Of a stretch of DNA of 64,000 bases, positions 1 through 8,716 are shown piece by piece. This DNA comes from Indolivaga capnocytophagoides DSM 22835 (GTDB lineage Bacteria > Bacteroidota > Bacteroidia > Bacteroidales > Dysgonomonadaceae). The notes beneath the pieces were generated by a model. The model was not told the DNA's origin. It ran no database searches and was given only the letters and a program-made list of their open reading frames with translations. Location of the stretch: assembly GCF_000426485.1 (NCBI RefSeq), contig NZ_AUFL01000005.1:124001-188000 (forward strand). The letters run 5' to 3'. Position numbers and translations under genes: made by a program. Position 1 is the first letter of the stretch. Each line of letters opens with the position of its first letter.

Positions 1-2
1 CA

Positions 3-2750
3 AACCTTGATCTGGGACGTTTCATCCCCGAAAAAATAAATGCGTCAATACCATTTTATTATTCATATTCAAATCAGACAACGACTCCCAAATACGATCC
101 GCTGAACCAAGATATAACTCTTAAAGAATCATTGGATCTAGTCGATACTAAAGCTGAAAAAGATTCAATAAAGAATCTGGCGCAAGATAAGACTGTAACC
201 AAGAGCCTTAGTTTTTCGAATGTAAAATTCGATATCAAAAGTAAGAACCCGATGCCGTATGACCCAGCCAATTTCACTTTCGGATATGCATACAGCGAAA
301 CCCAAATAACAAACCCGACAACGGTATATGACATAACTAAGAACCAGAAAACGACATTCAGCTATTCGTATTCTCCGGGAGTAAAGACATGGGAGCCTTT
401 CAAAAACATAAAAAGTAAAGCTCCGCTTGCTCAATACCCAAAGAGTCTGGGTATTAATTTATTGCCGAGCAATATTTCGTTCAACTCATATACAACACGT
501 TATAACACGGAAACTCTTACGAGGGATCTGGATAGTTATCTCCTAGGTGGAGACAGTAAGGCTTCTGAATTTATGACATGGAGCCAGACTTTTTATTGGG
601 ACAGAGACTTCAGTCTCAACTGGGACTTACTCCGTAACCTGAAAATCAGCTTACAAACCGGTACACGTGCCGAAATAGCAGATGAGCCCTATTTACAGAT
701 ATATAAACGACTGGATAGGGATGAATACGAAGTATGGCGCGATTCTGTTTCTAACAGTATAAAAAATCAGAGCGGACCTTTGTCATACAGGCAAACGGCA
801 AAGGTTACCTATACCCTCCCTCTAAATAATATTCCATTCCTTAGCTGGATCAGTTCATCTGCCAATTATGACAGTCAATATTCATGGGACAGAGGGGCAA
901 CTGTCGAATCGGAAGAAATCGGTAATATAATTACCAATAACATAACCTTATCTTCAAATAACAGATTCGATCTGACTGCTTTATATAATAAATCGGCATT
1001 TCTAAGAAAGGTCAATGCTAAGTTCGGAAGTAACAACCGCAGGTCTAATAATCAACGACCGGAAAGGGCAAAACCTGAACGATTGAAACGCTTCAGCCAG
1101 GAAATAACGCTGAATCCCGATTCTGGAACAGTTGTAAATCATAACCTGAGTACAAAACGGATCGATATTGTCGCCAGACGAGACGGACGGGTATTCAAGG
1201 TAAAATATAAACGAATTGATGACAATTCGATACGAATCATGTTGCAAGATACTGCTACCATACAGTTGAATATAGCGCAAAAAGGAGCAGTCGAAGAAAC
1301 AACATTATATAAAGTTGCCGAATATGCTGCAAGAGGTTTAATGTCTGTACGCTCGTTCTCGGTCAATTATTCAGCTCGTAACGAAACCGCCATAGAAGGA
1401 TTCAGGCCGGGCATAGGTGATATGTTTGGACAGAAACGAACCGAATACGGCATAACCCCGGGACTTGATTTCGCTTTCGGATTGAAAGGTGGAGAAGAAT
1501 ACCTCAACAGAGCATTACGGAACGATTGGCTGGTGTTAGACGAAAATAATATATCGCCGGCAGTTTATAACTCGACCCGTAAGCTCGAATTGGAAGCAAC
1601 TCTGGAGCCAGCCAGAGGACTAAAAATCAGACTCAATGCTTTGCGAGAAAAAACAGATCGCATATCCTACCAATACTATGCGGATGCCCCTACCCTTAAA
1701 ACTTTGGGTGGAAGCTTTACAATAACAACCATATCATTAGCATCCAGCTTTGACAGTGGCAATTCAGGAAACGGATACTATTCCAAAGCATTTGAGAAGT
1801 TCCGTAAGAACAGAGACATCATTACCCGTCGGTGGGAAAATAAATTCAATGGCACACCCTACCCTAACTCCGGATTCATTGCACAAGCAGGACTTGGAAA
1901 TCAAGATTACTTTTCGGCTATAGGAGAACCTGTCAATAAAAATTCTTCGGATGTTCTTATTCCGGCATTCCTTGCTGCTTATACTGGACGAGATGTACGT
2001 TCTGTTTCACTTAATCCTTTTCCTGCACTATCGGCATTATTACCAAATTGGCGTATAACATACGATGGGCTTACGACTCTGCCTTGGTTCAAGACTAAAT
2101 TCAAGAATCTGATTCTCAGCCATGCATATACATCTCAATACAGTATAGGATCGTATGGATCGTTTTCCAGCTGGATTGACGCCGGTAACGGACTCGGCTT
2201 TATAAAATCTCTTGACGACACCCCTCTGCCTGTGCCATCATCCGGTTATGATATTTCGGCTGTCAGCCTCATAGAACAATTTAATCCTTTGTTCGGAGCT
2301 GAAGGAACGATGAATAATAACCTGATTATCAAGGCGCGTTATAACTATACCAGAGCACTAAATCTTAATATCAGCTCATTTCAGATTATCGAAAACCTGC
2401 AAAAAGACCTCATCGTAGGCTTAGGATACAGAATCATCGAATTCAATAAAATAATGGGCTGGAATAAGAAAAAACAGTCAGGATTCAGTAATGATATGGT
2501 TATCAATGCCGATCTATCCAGACGCACAACCCAGTCATTGATACGAAAAATCGAAGACGGATTTACAGAAGCAACATCGGGCACAACGATACTTACCTTA
2601 AAAATATCAGCAGATTATAGTCTAAGCAAAGCACTAATCATGCGTGCCTATTTCGACAGAATAGTAAATTCACCTCTAATTTCAACATCTTCATATCCTA
2701 CATCAAATACAAATTTCGGAATAAGTCTTCGCTTTACTCTGCCCGAATAG
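3..2750 (+). CDS. sprA: SprA/Sov-type giant outer-membrane protein of the type 9 secretion system, C-terminal part
   Basis: The frame is open from the first codon of the window to a TAG at 2748, so this is the last ~915 residues of a protein that starts outside; full family members (SprA, Sov) have about 2,400 residues. Near the window start it reads RFIPEKINASIPFYYSYS, and it continues in long runs of alternating polar/aromatic beta-strand sequence rich in N, Y and S, ending in RFTLPE as expected for the last strand of an outer-membrane barrel. SprA forms the very large outer-membrane translocon through which T9SS cargo leaves the cell (family knowledge). The first in-frame start-like codon at 132 is an internal TTG, not the start. 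Similarity was judged by eye; the gene upstream is often ruvA in this phylum but is not visible here. Confidence 0.88.
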   Translation, partial: NLDLGRFIPEKINASIPFYYSYSNQTTTPKYDPLNQDITLKESLDLVDTKAEKDSIKNLAQDKTVTKSLSFSNVKFDIKSKNPMPYDPANFTFGYAYSETQITNPTTVYDITKNQKTTFSYSYSPGVKTWEPFKNIKSKAPLAQYPKSLGINLLPSNISFNSYTTRYNTETLTRDLDSYLLGGDSKASEFMTWSQTFYWDRDFSLNWDLLRNLKISLQTGTRAEIADEPYLQIYKRLDRDEYEVWRDSVSNSIKNQSGPLSYRQTAKVTYTLPLNNIPFLSWISSSANYDSQYSWDRGATVESEEIGNIITNNITLSSNNRFDLTALYNKSAFLRKVNAKFGSNNRRSNNQRPERAKPERLKRFSQEITLNPDSGTVVNHNLSTKRIDIVARRDGRVFKVKYKRIDDNSIRIMLQDTATIQLNIAQKGAVEETTLYKVAEYAARGLMSVRSFSVNYSARNETAIEGFRPGIGDMFGQKRTEYGITPGLDFAFGLKGGEEYLNRALRNDWLVLDENNISPAVYNSTRKLELEATLEPARGLKIRLNALREKTDRISYQYYADAPTLKTLGGSFTITTISLASSFDSGNSGNGYYSKAFEKFRKNRDIITRRWENKFNGTPYPNSGFIAQAGLGNQDYFSAIGEPVNKNSSDVLIPAFLAAYTGRDVRSVSLNPFPALSALLPNWRITYDGLTTLPWFKTKFKNLILSHAYTSQYSIGSYGSFSSWIDAGNGLGFIKSLDDTPLPVPSSGYDISAVSLIEQFNPLFGAEGTMNNNLIIKARYNYTRALNLNISSFQIIENLQKDLIVGLGYRIIEFNKIMGWNKKKQSGFSNDMVINADLSRRTTQSLIRKIEDGFTEATSGTTILTLKISADYSLSKALIMRAYFDRIVNSPLISTSSYPTSNTNFGISLRFTLPE

Positions 2751-2905
2751 AACCTCTTAGTGTACAACAAACACACAGATATTCAAACCAATAGAGATAT
2801 AATATCTTAGCAGAAAAAAGACCTTACTTTTTATTTAAGAAAACTAATAAAATAAAAAAAATAAAGAGTTCTCTTTTTTTCGCAAAATGTTAAACAAAAA
2901 TAGAT

Positions 2906-2913
2906 TATCTTTG
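2906..2913 (+). promoter_or_regulatory. -7 promoter box upstream of rprX
   Basis: TATCTTTG matches the Bacteroidetes -7 consensus TAnnTTTG and lies 65 nt before the rprX start. No clear TTTG was found at the expected -33 distance, so the promoter call rests on one box. Confidence 0.5.
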
Positions 2914-2939
2914 TTAAAAGTAAGATTAGATAATTGATA

Positions 2940-2957
2940 TGCACTCACTTGAGTGCA
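2940..2957. promoter_or_regulatory. 18-bp palindrome in the rprX leader, candidate operator
   Basis: TGCACTCA-CT-TGAGTGCA has two perfect 8-base arms with a 2-base spacer. It lies 27-34 nt downstream of the -7 box and 21 nt before the ATG of rprX. This is a good position for a repressor or autoregulatory site. No other copy was noticed in the window. Confidence 0.5.
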
Positions 2958-2978
2958 GTTATGGAGTTTGTGTAAGAA

Positions 2979-4556
2979 ATGAAGAAATCTACGATTTGGC
3001 TACTCGCTGCTGTAATGGCAGTTACCTTTTTCGGGTTGTTATCATTGCAAATCAATTATTTTCGTGCCTCATTAAATATGAGAAACGATCAATTTGATGA
3101 GGCTGTGCGTAGAAGTTTATATCAAGTATCAAAGAATCTCGAACTCGAACAAACAAGAAAGTACCTGTATCAGGAAGCTTCTGATTTTTATAACAAAAAA
3201 GGAATATACAAAGATATTCCTGTGACTAATGCCAATGGCGAGCAGATTGTAACCCATTCACAAAGTTTCAGAATCACCGATAACAACGGAGATCCGATAA
3301 TGAATATGGAATACAATGTATCGCAAACGACCAGCATCAAAAGCTCCAAATCTAAGAATATACCCAAAAGAGGTACAAATGCCGTAGCGCAGGCCTCCTT
3401 TAATATACAGGAACAATTTAAACAAAGATATGATTATCAGCGGCAATTGGTCGACAATGTAATCGCAAAAGACAATGTTATATCGAAACTGATACAACGA
3501 TCAAGCACTGAGCCTATTTCGGAAAAAATAAATTTCAAGACCCTTAATAATACGATAAAAGACGAGCTCAAATCAAATGGTATAGAGATACCGTTCCAGT
3601 TTGAAATCGTAGACAATAACGATAAACCGATATTTAAACAGGAGAACTATACAGAACCTGACAAAAACTCGCTTTATAAGCAGGTCTTATATCCAAATGA
3701 TCCGATAGATAAGTTAAACAGCCTTTGGGTATCATTTCCTACCAAAAACGATTATCTGCTCAGTGAAATATCATTGCTGTTGCCGGCTTTTGTATTTACA
3801 CTCATTTTGCTCATTACATTCATAATATCCATATACCTGATATTCAGGCAAAAGCGTTTATCTGAAATGAAGAGCGATTTTATGAATAATATGACTCATG
3901 AACTGAAAACACCGGTATCAACCATATCATTGGCTGCGCAGATGCTGAGAGACCCGGGGATAATGAAATCGCCCGATATTTTCAATCATATATCCAGTGT
4001 GATTAATGATGAAACCAAACGCCTTAGTTTTCAGGTAGAAAAGGTATTGCAGATGTCTCTTTTTGAGAAACAACAGGCAACTCTAAAGTTCAAAGAGTTG
4101 GATGTCAACGATATTATTGTTAATATTGCCAATACTTTTCAGTTAAAAGTCGAAAAATTCGGTGGTAAAATCGACATAGATCTCGAAGCAGATGATACAT
4201 TAGTAAATGCTGACGAAATGCATTTTACAAATGTAGTTTTTAATCTGCTAGATAATGCACTTAAATACAGGCGGGAAGATATACCTCTCGAATTGATGAT
4301 TCGGACATGGAATCAGAACAATAAGATATATATAAGTGTTGAAGATAATGGTATCGGTATAAAAAAAGAAAACGCTAAAAAGATATTTGAACGATTCTAC
4401 CGTGTTTCGACAGGTAACAGGCACGATGTAAAAGGATTCGGACTTGGACTTGCATATGTAAAAAAGATAATTGATGATCATAAAGGTACAATCAAGGTAG
4501 AAAGCGAAATAGGTCAAGGTACCAAATTTATAATAAGTTTATTCAATATAAAGTAG
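2979..4556 (+). CDS. rprX: Sensor histidine kinase, RprX-like
   Basis: A 525-residue inner-membrane sensor kinase. One membrane segment lies at about 7-29, a ~230-residue extracytoplasmic region without a recognised domain follows, and a second membrane segment lies at about 265-289. The cytoplasmic kinase core shows the H box MTHELKTP with phosphorylated His307, the N box NLLDNALKYR, the G1 box VEDNGIGI, the F box FERFYR and the G2 box GFGLGLAY. All catalytic motifs are present, so it should autophosphorylate. It is followed after 7 nt by a response regulator that closely resembles RprY of Bacteroides, which supports the RprX name; the signal sensed is not evident from the sequence. An 18-bp palindrome lies in its leader. 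Confidence 0.87.
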   Translation: MKKSTIWLLAAVMAVTFFGLLSLQINYFRASLNMRNDQFDEAVRRSLYQVSKNLELEQTRKYLYQEASDFYNKKGIYKDIPVTNANGEQIVTHSQSFRITDNNGDPIMNMEYNVSQTTSIKSSKSKNIPKRGTNAVAQASFNIQEQFKQRYDYQRQLVDNVIAKDNVISKLIQRSSTEPISEKINFKTLNNTIKDELKSNGIEIPFQFEIVDNNDKPIFKQENYTEPDKNSLYKQVLYPNDPIDKLNSLWVSFPTKNDYLLSEISLLLPAFVFTLILLITFIISIYLIFRQKRLSEMKSDFMNNMTHELKTPVSTISLAAQMLRDPGIMKSPDIFNHISSVINDETKRLSFQVEKVLQMSLFEKQQATLKFKELDVNDIIVNIANTFQLKVEKFGGKIDIDLEADDTLVNADEMHFTNVVFNLLDNALKYRREDIPLELMIRTWNQNNKIYISVEDNGIGIKKENAKKIFERFYRVSTGNRHDVKGFGLGLAYVKKIIDDHKGTIKVESEIGQGTKFIISLFNIK

Positions 4557-4563
4557 AGATATT

Positions 4564-5283
4564 ATGGAAGAGAAGTTAAAGCTATTTTTATGTGAGGACG
4601 ATGAAAACCTCGGGATGCTACTCAGAGAATACCTGCAAGCCAAAGGTTTTGATACAGACTTATTCCCTGACGGAGAAGCCGGATATAAAGGTTTTGTCAA
4701 AGAAAAATACGATTTGTGCGTGCTGGATGTTATGATGCCTAAAAAAGACGGTATCACATTGGTCAAAGAAATCAGAGCAATCAATCCTGACATACCTATT
4801 ATATTTTTGACAGCCAAGAATATGAAAGACGATATTCTTGAAGGGTTCAAAGCAGGAGCAGATGATTACATAACCAAACCTTTCAGTATGGAAGAACTTG
4901 TGTTGCGTATCGAAGCTATATTCCGCCGCGTAAAAGGCAAAAAAGGTAAAGATCAACAGATTTACCAATTCGGTAAAATGAATTTCGATACTCAAAAACA
5001 AATTCTGACTATCAATGGAGAAAGCACTAAGCTTACAACCAAAGAGTCTGAACTATTAGGCTTGCTTTGCGCTCACGCCAATGATATATTGGAACGCAAC
5101 CACGCTTTAAAGCAAATATGGGTAGATGATAACTACTTTAATGCCAGAAGCATGGATGTATACATCACCAAACTCAGAAAACTTCTGAAAGCCGACCCTG
5201 AAATTGAAATCATCAATATTCACGGTAAAGGCTATAAGTTAATTGCTCCGATAAATGAGGAAGCTGAAGAATCTGAAGCTTAA
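4564..5283 (+). CDS. rprY: Response regulator, RprY-like (OmpR/PhoB class)
   Basis: A 239-residue DNA-binding response regulator. The receiver domain (about 6-120) has the acidic pair D12/D13, the phosphoacceptor D55 in VLDVMMP, the conserved Thr in FLTAK and the Lys in TKPFS. A winged-helix OmpR-type DNA-binding domain fills about 135-230, ending in the typical IHGKGYKL wing. The sequence matches what I remember of Bacteroides/Porphyromonas RprY along its whole length. It starts 7 nt after the partner kinase stop, so the two form an operon closed by the hairpin terminator just downstream. Targets are not visible here; in Porphyromonas RprY has been linked to stress and sodium metabolism genes (family knowledge). 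Confidence 0.9.
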   Translation: MEEKLKLFLCEDDENLGMLLREYLQAKGFDTDLFPDGEAGYKGFVKEKYDLCVLDVMMPKKDGITLVKEIRAINPDIPIIFLTAKNMKDDILEGFKAGADDYITKPFSMEELVLRIEAIFRRVKGKKGKDQQIYQFGKMNFDTQKQILTINGESTKLTTKESELLGLLCAHANDILERNHALKQIWVDDNYFNARSMDVYITKLRKLLKADPEIEIINIHGKGYKLIAPINEEAEESEA

Positions 5284-5301
5284 CATTATACGTTAAAAAT
5301 G

Positions 5302-5336
5302 AAAGCCTGCCTGATTTCGGGCAGGCTTTATTTTTG
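5302..5336 (+). terminator. Rho-independent terminator of rprXY
   Basis: A 10-bp stem AAAGCCTGCC/GGCAGGCTTT with a short loop is followed by a T-rich tract. It begins 18 nt after the rprY stop. Confidence 0.9.
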
Positions 5337-5368
5337 TCTCTGACACTTTCAACACGACACATTATGGT

Positions 5369-6163
5369 ATGCCTATCAAAGAAATAACCATTTACATCTG
5401 TTTATTGTTGCTTACTGCCTGTAATACGGGGGAAAAGGCTGTCGATCAATACAAACTGCCCGTCAACCATAAACATTACAAGGATACGATGATAGGGAAA
5501 AGAATCCTTCTCTATGGAGACAGTATATCATCGGATGACTACGAATGGTACAAACAATACCTCAAAGAGGATTCCGGAGCCTCTGATGTATTCTTAGCCG
5601 GCTTTAGCGGATATACAGCCTCAATGCTCGCCAAAGATTCTCAACTGCAACGAATATATGATTATCGACCCGACATCATCATATGCCTTCTCGGAGGAAA
5701 CGACACAGGAAAAAGGAATACAGTAGGAACTTTTGGACTTACCGATGAACCAACCGCCAGCGAAACCGATCTTAATTCGGATTATACAGACGATTATTTC
5801 ATACAAGCAGCATCTCATATTGCACGTAAAGTAAGGCAGCATTATCAAGACTCTATACAGGCTCCTTTTATCGTCTTTTGCACCCCGCTGCCACAAAAAA
5901 GGAGTAACAGTTTCAACTCATTCTCTCAGCCCGAAAATTGGCTTCGAAAGAGAGATGCTATTGTCGAATGTTGCAACAAATACAACATCAAATGTATAGA
6001 TCTTTACAATCTATGTAATTGGGATTTCACCAAAGAACCTTATTGGACATCCCCTACCGATATTAAGAATAACCATGGCATCTATACAATGGATGGACTT
6101 CATCCCAATGAGAATGGATATAAAGATATGGTTCGCATTATAATAAAGGAAATGTCTGAATAA
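5369..6163 (+). CDS. SGNH/GDSL-family hydrolase lipoprotein
   Basis: A 264-residue predicted lipoprotein: a short signal peptide ends in the lipobox LTAC with lipidated Cys18. The SGNH fold is shown by block I GDSIS (nucleophile Ser52), block III LGGNDTG, and block V DGLHPNENGY supplying the catalytic Asp/His. Enzymes of this fold are esterases, often deacetylating glycans or acting on lipids; the substrate cannot be told. It stands alone between two terminators, downstream of rprXY, with no clear -7 box. It differs from the two SGNH proteins at 33.3-34.6 kb, which are closer to each other. Confidence 0.8.
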   Translation: MPIKEITIYICLLLLTACNTGEKAVDQYKLPVNHKHYKDTMIGKRILLYGDSISSDDYEWYKQYLKEDSGASDVFLAGFSGYTASMLAKDSQLQRIYDYRPDIIICLLGGNDTGKRNTVGTFGLTDEPTASETDLNSDYTDDYFIQAASHIARKVRQHYQDSIQAPFIVFCTPLPQKRSNSFNSFSQPENWLRKRDAIVECCNKYNIKCIDLYNLCNWDFTKEPYWTSPTDIKNNHGIYTMDGLHPNENGYKDMVRIIIKEMSE

Positions 6164-6172
6164 TCATATACA

Positions 6173-6202
6173 AAAGAACCGGAACATAACTTCCGGTTCT
6201 TT
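6173..6202. terminator. Terminator after the SGNH lipoprotein gene
   Basis: Perfect 12-bp inverted repeat AAAGAACCGGAA/TTCCGGTTCTTT around a 6-nt loop, starting 10 nt after the stop and ending in a T-rich run. It may also serve the opposing GH43 gene. Confidence 0.88.
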
Positions 6203-6283
6203 CTATTAAGTAACAGCAAGTATTTAATGATATACTTTCAGTCTAAACAGACTGTGACCGTTTCACTTACAAAAAAGACAAAT

Positions 6284-6296
6284 AGGTCTGGGACCT
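6284..6296. repeat. Degenerate copy of the dispersed GGTCT-AGACC palindrome
   Basis: AGGTC-TGG-GACCT has 5-base arms and lies 4 bp beyond the GH43 stop codon, between convergent genes. It differs from the intact 13-mer at one position. Confidence 0.6.
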
Positions 6297-6300
6297 TACC

Positions 6301-8202
6301 TTAAATACTTGGCACTACCTTTTTGATTGTTCCATCTGCATTGAATTCCATTTTATCGATACAAACTTCTCTATGGAATCCGGCAGCATCTCCCATTTTT
6401 ATACCATTAGGGCGATTGAATCGGTGATAAACAATATACCATTCATCCGAATCTGGCTTTTGAAGAACTGAATTATGCCCCGTTCCATATATTCCCTTAT
6501 CTGCATCTTTTGACAAGATAAGATTGTTTTCTGGTATTCTCAATTTACCTGTAGGAGAGTCAGACATGGCATATCTCACCCTGTAATTCTCGCTTCGGGT
6601 ATCATCCTCCGACCACAAGAAATAGTACACTCCATTACGGTAAAATACATAAATACCTTCCCTGAAAGTATTGTCGGGTGTCATTATCTTTATTGTTTTT
6701 TCCTTAATAGAAAGCATATCGTTATTCAATTCGGCAACAGCCATGTACCCGTTTCCCCAATAAAGGTAATACTTCCCGGTTTTAGGATCCTGAAACACAT
6801 CGGGATCTATTTCCTGACCTCCTCTTATCCCTTTAGGACGAGTTGCGACAACAGGCTTTCCCGAATCGGTAAAACGACCTGTCGGATTATCAGATACGGC
6901 TACGCCTATTTTTTGAGCACCGGTATAATAATAATAGTATTTATACGAATCGCCTTCTTTTCTTTCAATGATGCAAGGAGCCCAGGCATTGCGCCCTGCC
7001 CAAGGAACATCTTTTTTCAGGTCGAGAATAACACCTTCGTCTGTCCAATCTTTCAGATTATCGGATGAGAATACCTTAAAATAATATCCACCCCAGCCAT
7101 CAAAACCATCGCTGGTTGGATAAAGGTAATATTTACCGGTCTTTTGTGAATATAAAATCTCCGGATCGGCATAATACCCTTCTAATACAGGATTATTATT
7201 CAATGCAGGGTATTTAGCAGGCATTCCCCATTTGTCTGTCAATCTTTTCAGTTCTTTTTTAGTAACAGGAATAATAGACCCATGGCGAGGGTGAAAGTCC
7301 ATTGATATTTCGTGATCAATCACCTTGAAGTTTTTCAAGTCTGTTGTTTCACAAAATTGATACTGCCCTTTCATATACACATCATACATCAAGATGTAAG
7401 TATCCGAATTGATCCTCTTAAATACACTCGAACCTTCTACAGCGTCTTTGGTTTGCTGTTTGTAATCATCAGACTCATCCCAAATTCCCGAAGTAAGAGA
7501 TTTGGTCGTTGCCAACTTTAGACCGTTTCCATCGCCTTCTGTCTTATAAAACAGGAAAAATTCTCCATCTTTCAGAATTATATCCCCATCGATACACGAT
7601 TTCTTATTCTTTGGAATAAACAATGTCTTCGGCTCTCCTTCCAGATCTGTAAAATCCGGCGTTGCATATGCGTAATAGATTATATCCGGACCATTGCCAT
7701 GCTGCATCGACCAATATACCATATATTTTTGGGCTTCGGGATCGTAGATAGTTTGAGGAGCCCATACCCTTTTCAGATTCTCCTGCCCCTTATATTTTTT
7801 CTGAATATTAATAATACTTGATGTCCAGTTTACCAAATCTGTAGATTTCAACAAAATCATTGCTCTGTTAGAATCCCAGCCCTTTGATGAAGTCATATCC
7901 GTTACGACCATATAGAATGTTTTACCATCCTCACCTCTCAAAATATGAGGATCTCTCACTCCTCCTGTCGAGCTTATTTGCTTGGAATCAATTACAGGTT
8001 GATTGTTATTCAATGCCATAAAATTATAACCATCTGCACTGATTGCAAACCTGACAGCTTCTTCTTCAACGCTATTTCCGGTGAAATAAGCAAATAAATA
8101 GCCTACATAATCTTTCTCGGCAATACTGCTTTGGGCAATGCTGTAACCTATAGCTATAACGCTCATAGCTACAAAAAGAATTGCCTTTCTTATTTTTTCC
8201 AT
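6301..8202 (-). CDS. Exported enzyme with two GH43 domains
   Basis: A 633-residue protein with a signal peptide (residues 1-23, ending in IAQ) and two five-bladed GH43 domains in tandem, about 30-315 and 335-633. Candidate catalytic residues can be picked in each half: the base Asp84 (VRDPHI) and acid Glu256 (AVEGSS) in the first, and Asp346 (YADPEI) with Glu515 (FREGIY) in the second; a third acidic site sits in CIDGD and IDPDVF. GH43 enzymes are inverting arabinofuranosidases, arabinanases or xylosidases; which activity each half has is not clear. Both halves keep the catalytic residues, so this is not one live and one dead domain. It stands in the polysaccharide locus next to a GH97 gene but is separated from it by 514 bp holding a MITE, so it probably has its own promoter. 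Confidence 0.85.
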   Translation of the reverse strand: MEKIRKAILFVAMSVIAIGYSIAQSSIAEKDYVGYLFAYFTGNSVEEEAVRFAISADGYNFMALNNNQPVIDSKQISSTGGVRDPHILRGEDGKTFYMVVTDMTSSKGWDSNRAMILLKSTDLVNWTSSIINIQKKYKGQENLKRVWAPQTIYDPEAQKYMVYWSMQHGNGPDIIYYAYATPDFTDLEGEPKTLFIPKNKKSCIDGDIILKDGEFFLFYKTEGDGNGLKLATTKSLTSGIWDESDDYKQQTKDAVEGSSVFKRINSDTYILMYDVYMKGQYQFCETTDLKNFKVIDHEISMDFHPRHGSIIPVTKKELKRLTDKWGMPAKYPALNNNPVLEGYYADPEILYSQKTGKYYLYPTSDGFDGWGGYYFKVFSSDNLKDWTDEGVILDLKKDVPWAGRNAWAPCIIERKEGDSYKYYYYYTGAQKIGVAVSDNPTGRFTDSGKPVVATRPKGIRGGQEIDPDVFQDPKTGKYYLYWGNGYMAVAELNNDMLSIKEKTIKIMTPDNTFREGIYVFYRNGVYYFLWSEDDTRSENYRVRYAMSDSPTGKLRIPENNLILSKDADKGIYGTGHNSVLQKPDSDEWYIVYHRFNRPNGIKMGDAAGFHREVCIDKMEFNADGTIKKVVPSI

Positions 8203-8263
8203 ATATAATATTCAGATTAAAAATTTATACTACATTTCTATTGTTTACCAAAACTTTACGAAC

Positions 8264-8282
8264 AAAAGGTTACAAAAGTGAC
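8264..8282. repeat. GGTTACAAA-family intergenic repeat
   Basis: AAAAGGTTACAAAAGTGAC lies 62 bp upstream of the GH43 start. On the gene strand it reads as TTTTGTAACC, so it contains a TTTG core like a -7 box. Related copies lie at 8394, 23195, 23246 and, more distantly, 56771. Confidence 0.5.
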
Positions 8283-8393
8283 ATTCTTTGTGTTTACTTT
8301 CCGGATAGTACTTTTGTTACTTGTACCCCTATGTCCCTTAAAGGAGATTTCATTTTCTCCGAAAAGCCCCTTTAGGCGTTTGGGCGCATTTTC

Positions 8394-8446
8394 CGAAAAG
8401 GTTACAAAAGTTACTCCCAAAATGCACTTTTACATCAGTAACTTTT
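8394..8446. repeat. GGTTACAAA-family repeat with inverted partner
   Basis: The 24-mer at 8394-8417 is nearly identical to 23246-23269 in front of nadK. Its right part AAAAGTTAC (8406-8414) is mirrored by GTAACTTTT at 8438-8446, giving a possible hairpin. It lies in the 8203-8716 gene-free stretch with no ORF of interest. Confidence 0.5.
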
Positions 8447-8473
8447 TCTCTTTTTATCAGAACCTGTAACTAA

Positions 8474-8666
8474 GAGCCTGTTTAAATTTTAGCGAAAATT
8501 AATTTTATGATTGTCAAAACCAACTCTTAGCTGCTTTTTTCTGCTCTTATGAGCCTATTTTTCGCTTTCTTTTTTTAGTTTAGCCCGCTAAACTTTCAAA
8601 AACAAAACTAAAAATCTATCTCACAATAGCTATAAAAAAGTACAGCTATAAAATTTAAACAGGCTC
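8474..8666. mobile_element. 193-bp MITE with 18-bp terminal inverted repeats
   Basis: The ends are perfect 18-base inverted repeats starting GAGCCTGTTTAAATTTT (8474-8491 and 8649-8666). They are flanked on both sides by TAA (8471-8473 and 8667-8669), consistent with a 3-bp target duplication of the TNA type. It holds no ORF and no transposase. A 3-bp TNA duplication fits movement in trans by an IS5-family (IS1031-like) transposase, which is inference. The inside is AT-rich with a short palindrome around 8575-8592. Confidence 0.82.
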
Positions 8667-8716
8667 TAAACATTGTCCCCTTTCTATATAGATAAAAAGT
8701 CACTAATAACCTTTGA

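Noticed and set aside
132-2750. Complete 872-residue protein starting at TTG 132
   Set aside because: The frame is open to the window edge and continues SprA-like sequence, so this is an internal codon.
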